A stretch of 6,472 nucleotides of DNA from Thermoflexia bacterium (GTDB taxonomy: Bacteria > Chloroflexota > Anaerolineae > B4-G1 > SLSP01). Within the stretch, counting starts at the first letter, position 1, and each line of letters starts with the position of its first letter. Below the pieces are notes generated by a model, which worked only from the letters and a program-made list of their open reading frames with translations, was not told where the DNA came from and ran no database searches. Shown here one piece after another: positions 5,104 through 6,472 of the stretch. A program made the translations under genes and the position numbers. The DNA lies in NCBI GenBank assembly GCA_030605705.1, contig JAUWHU010000144.1, forward strand, positions 1 through 6,472, given 5' to 3'.

Positions 5104-5231
5104 TTATCATTCCGAGGAACGGAGCAGCCTGCCTTGAGCGTAGCCGAAGGGACGAGGAATCTCGACTTGGTGATGTCGAACGTCCGCCAACATTGAGATT
5201 TTTCGCTCCCTGCGGTCGTTCAGAATGACAG
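5104..5231. repeat. Degraded dispersed intergenic repeat (CATTCCGAGG ... CAGAATGAC type)
   Basis: The segment has imperfect terminal inverted repeats: TCATTC (5107-5112) with GAATGA (5223-5228). It also has an inner pair AATCTC (5158-5163) with GAGATT (5195-5200), and a near-palindrome CCTTGAGCGTAGCCGAAGG (5132-5150). Read on the - strand it runs TTCTGAACGACCGCAGGGAGCG and so on. I recall this wording as a common non-coding, MITE/REP-like repeat in Chloroflexota and some other environmental genomes; I cannot verify this here. It carries no reading frame that looks like a protein. It fills most of the 275-base space between glpK and etfB and ends about 20 bases before the etfB ribosome site, so it could influence etf expression. 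Confidence 0.6.
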
Positions 5232-5259
5232 TTTGAATAGTAACGAGACGAGGTGAAAA

Positions 5260-6060
5260 GTGCATATAGTTGTTTGCCTCAAACAGATCATTGATCCGGA
5301 GATACCTCCTCACGTATTTCAGATTGATCCCGTCGAGAAAAAACAGCTACGGGGCCGGCAAGTACTTCTCATTAGCGATTTTGATGCCGTCGCCCTTGAA
5401 GTCGCCCTCCAACTGAAAGAGAAAGTGGATGGCAAAGTGACCGCCATCACCATCGGCGCGGCGGAAGCGGTGGAGGCGCTGCATACGGCGCTGGCCATGG
5501 GCGCAGATGAGGCCGTGCTCATTTCCGCTCCGGCTTTCGAGGAGACGGATTCCTTCGGCAAGGCGCGCATTCTGGCCGCCGCGCTGCACAAACTGGGCGA
5601 GTTTGACGGGGTGCTATGCGGCCGGCAGGCCGGGGACGTGGAACTGGGCCTGGTGGGGCTGTTCCTGGCAGAGATGCTGGGCCTCCCTTGCGCCACCCTG
5701 GTGGCAAATATGGAGCCGGAGCAGGGCCAGATGCGCTTCAGGCGGCCCATAGAGGGCGGGTACGAGATTCTGGAGACGGCCACGCCTTTCCTGGCGACCA
5801 TCACCAACGACGAGAGCAACGTGGCCCGCTACGCTTCGGTTCGGGGCATCAGGAAGGCCATGCGGACAGAAATCCCTACCTGGTCTGCTGCCGACCTGGC
5901 CCTCGATCCGGCCGCGATCGGCCCGGAAACCGCACTGATTGAGATGGAAGAACTGTTCGTTCCTGAGGGGGATATACGGTGCGAGTTCATCGTGGGCGAG
6001 TCGGGGTCGGGTAAGGCACGGCAACTGGCTCTGCGCCTCAGAGAACTAAAACTCTTGTAG
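5260..6060 (+). CDS. etfB: Electron transfer flavoprotein beta subunit
   Basis: 266 residues from GTG 5260, chosen because MHIVVCLKQ is the standard EtfB N-terminus and GAGGTG (5250-5255) lies 4 bases upstream. EtfB pairs with EtfA to carry electrons from dehydrogenases to a quinone oxidoreductase or, in bifurcating types, to split NADH electrons. Family features: FDAVALEVALQLKE (41-54), ALAMGADEAVLIS (77-89), GVLCGRQAGD (117-126), and the signature TNDESNVARYASVRGIRKAMR (182-202) near the hook to EtfA. Odd points: the nucleotide-binding loop usually written GRQA-I-DGDT-x-QVGP is GRQAGDVELGLVGL (121-134). Only the first Asp (D126) is kept, while Thr and Gln become Leu. The N-terminal VPD and NPFD motifs read IID and SDFD. 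Reading frame and length are normal, so this is a divergent subgroup rather than a broken gene. Family call secure; redox partner unknown. Confidence 0.93.
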   Translation: MHIVVCLKQIIDPEIPPHVFQIDPVEKKQLRGRQVLLISDFDAVALEVALQLKEKVDGKVTAITIGAAEAVEALHTALAMGADEAVLISAPAFEETDSFGKARILAAALHKLGEFDGVLCGRQAGDVELGLVGLFLAEMLGLPCATLVANMEPEQGQMRFRRPIEGGYEILETATPFLATITNDESNVARYASVRGIRKAMRTEIPTWSAADLALDPAAIGPETALIEMEELFVPEGDIRCEFIVGESGSGKARQLALRLRELKLL

Positions 6061-6072
6061 GGGGAGTATGCG

Positions 6073-6472
6073 ATGACAAACATTCTGACAATCTGTACCG
6101 CTTCGGCTCAAGACCTCCCCCGCGCTGCGCTGGAAGTCCTGGCGGCCGCCCGGCAGTTGGGGGATGAACTAGGAAATGGCAACGTCCAGGCAGTCCTGAT
6201 CGGGCCAGACGTCGCAGGGCACGCCAGAGCGCTGGTGCAGCACGGCGCCGACGAAGTTTTTGTCGCCAGCCATCCCCGTTTGCAGGAATATGAGGCGGAT
6301 GTTATCCTGGGGGCGCTGGAGAAGGTCGCGCCGCAACTTAAGCCCGACGTGGTTCTCTTCCCTCACGACGTGCTAAGCGGAGGGAACGTCGCTCCGCGCC
6401 TGGCCTACCGGCTGGGAACGGGCATCGTCACCGACTGCATTGGTTTTGATGTGCCGCGGCCGGTCTCTGACC
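6073..6472 (+). CDS. etfA: Electron transfer flavoprotein alpha subunit, N-terminal part (runs off the window)
   Basis: ATG 6073 opens a frame with no stop to the end of the window (133 codons), 12 bases after the etfB stop and 6 bases after GGGGAG, so it is surely co-transcribed with etfB. The translation begins MTNILTICTASAQDLPRAAL. It continues with features of the EtfA N-terminal domain: VLAAARQLGDELG, the GADEVFVASHPRLQEYEADV stretch, LKPDVVLFPHDVLSGGNVAPRLAYRLG and TGIVTDCIGF, the last two matching the usual GRDLAPRLAARLGTGLVADC region. The expected GRD is GGN here. The C-terminal FAD-binding domain lies outside, so the flavin site and any bifurcation-type features cannot be judged. An upstream ATG at 6068 runs straight into a stop and is not used. 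Confidence 0.9.
   Translation, partial: MTNILTICTASAQDLPRAALEVLAAARQLGDELGNGNVQAVLIGPDVAGHARALVQHGADEVFVASHPRLQEYEADVILGALEKVAPQLKPDVVLFPHDVLSGGNVAPRLAYRLGTGIVTDCIGFDVPRPVSD

Noticed and set aside
5995..6015. Walker-A-like GESGSGK near the EtfB C-terminus
   Set aside because: It lacks the following Ser/Thr and any P-loop context, and sits in the normal EtfB tail, so it is coincidental.
1..6472. CRISPR array, tRNA, rRNA, transposase or phage genes
   Set aside because: No regularly spaced direct repeats, no tRNA/rRNA-like sequence and no recombinase or phage frames were seen on either strand.

Overview
The window reads as a piece of bacterial chromosome from a GC-rich but not extreme genome. 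It holds a compact glycerol/dihydroxyacetone uptake-and-phosphorylation cluster, followed by the start of an electron-transfer-flavoprotein (ETF) cluster. All supported genes are on the + strand. My best taxonomic guess is a Chloroflexota (Anaerolineae-like) organism. It rests on the gene mix, the dispersed palindromes built around AGAAACC/GGTTTCT, and a CATTCCGAGG...CAGAATGA type intergenic repeat. This is recollection and inference, not proof.

Layout. (1) 1-285: C-terminal end of a sigma54-activator-type regulator (end of AAA+ domain plus Fis-type helix-turn-helix), cut by the window edge. (2) 286-705: a 420-base non-coding region. It contains a perfect-consensus sigma70-type promoter (TTGACA, 16 bp, TATAAT), then a leader of about 150 nt that can be folded, then a strong intrinsic terminator with a T7 tract, all before glpF. 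This is the architecture of transcription attenuation or a riboswitch, and is the most interesting part of the window. (3) 706-1494 glpF (aquaglyceroporin), 1594-2667 dhaK, 2758-3396 dhaL, 3470-4984 glpK. They are co-directional with gaps of 73-99 bases, and every gap carries a sizeable inverted repeat between a stop codon and the next Shine-Dalgarno. (4) 4985-5259: a 15-bp perfect stem-loop, then a degraded dispersed repeat. (5) 5260-6060 etfB and 6073-end etfA (partial), 12 bases apart.

How the genes work together. GlpF lets glycerol (and probably dihydroxyacetone) diffuse in. GlpK traps glycerol as sn-glycerol 3-phosphate, and DhaK-DhaL phosphorylates dihydroxyacetone to DHAP for glycolysis. 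The phosphodonor subunit DhaM of the PTS-type Dha kinase is not present between or beside dhaK/dhaL. No glycerol dehydrogenase or glycerol-3-phosphate dehydrogenase gene lies in the window. The regulator upstream could be a DhaR/AcoR-like activator of this operon, although the visible promoter looks like sigma70 rather than -24/-12. The etf genes are set apart by a terminator-like hairpin and a repeat, so they are probably a separate transcription unit whose redox partner lies downstream, outside the window.
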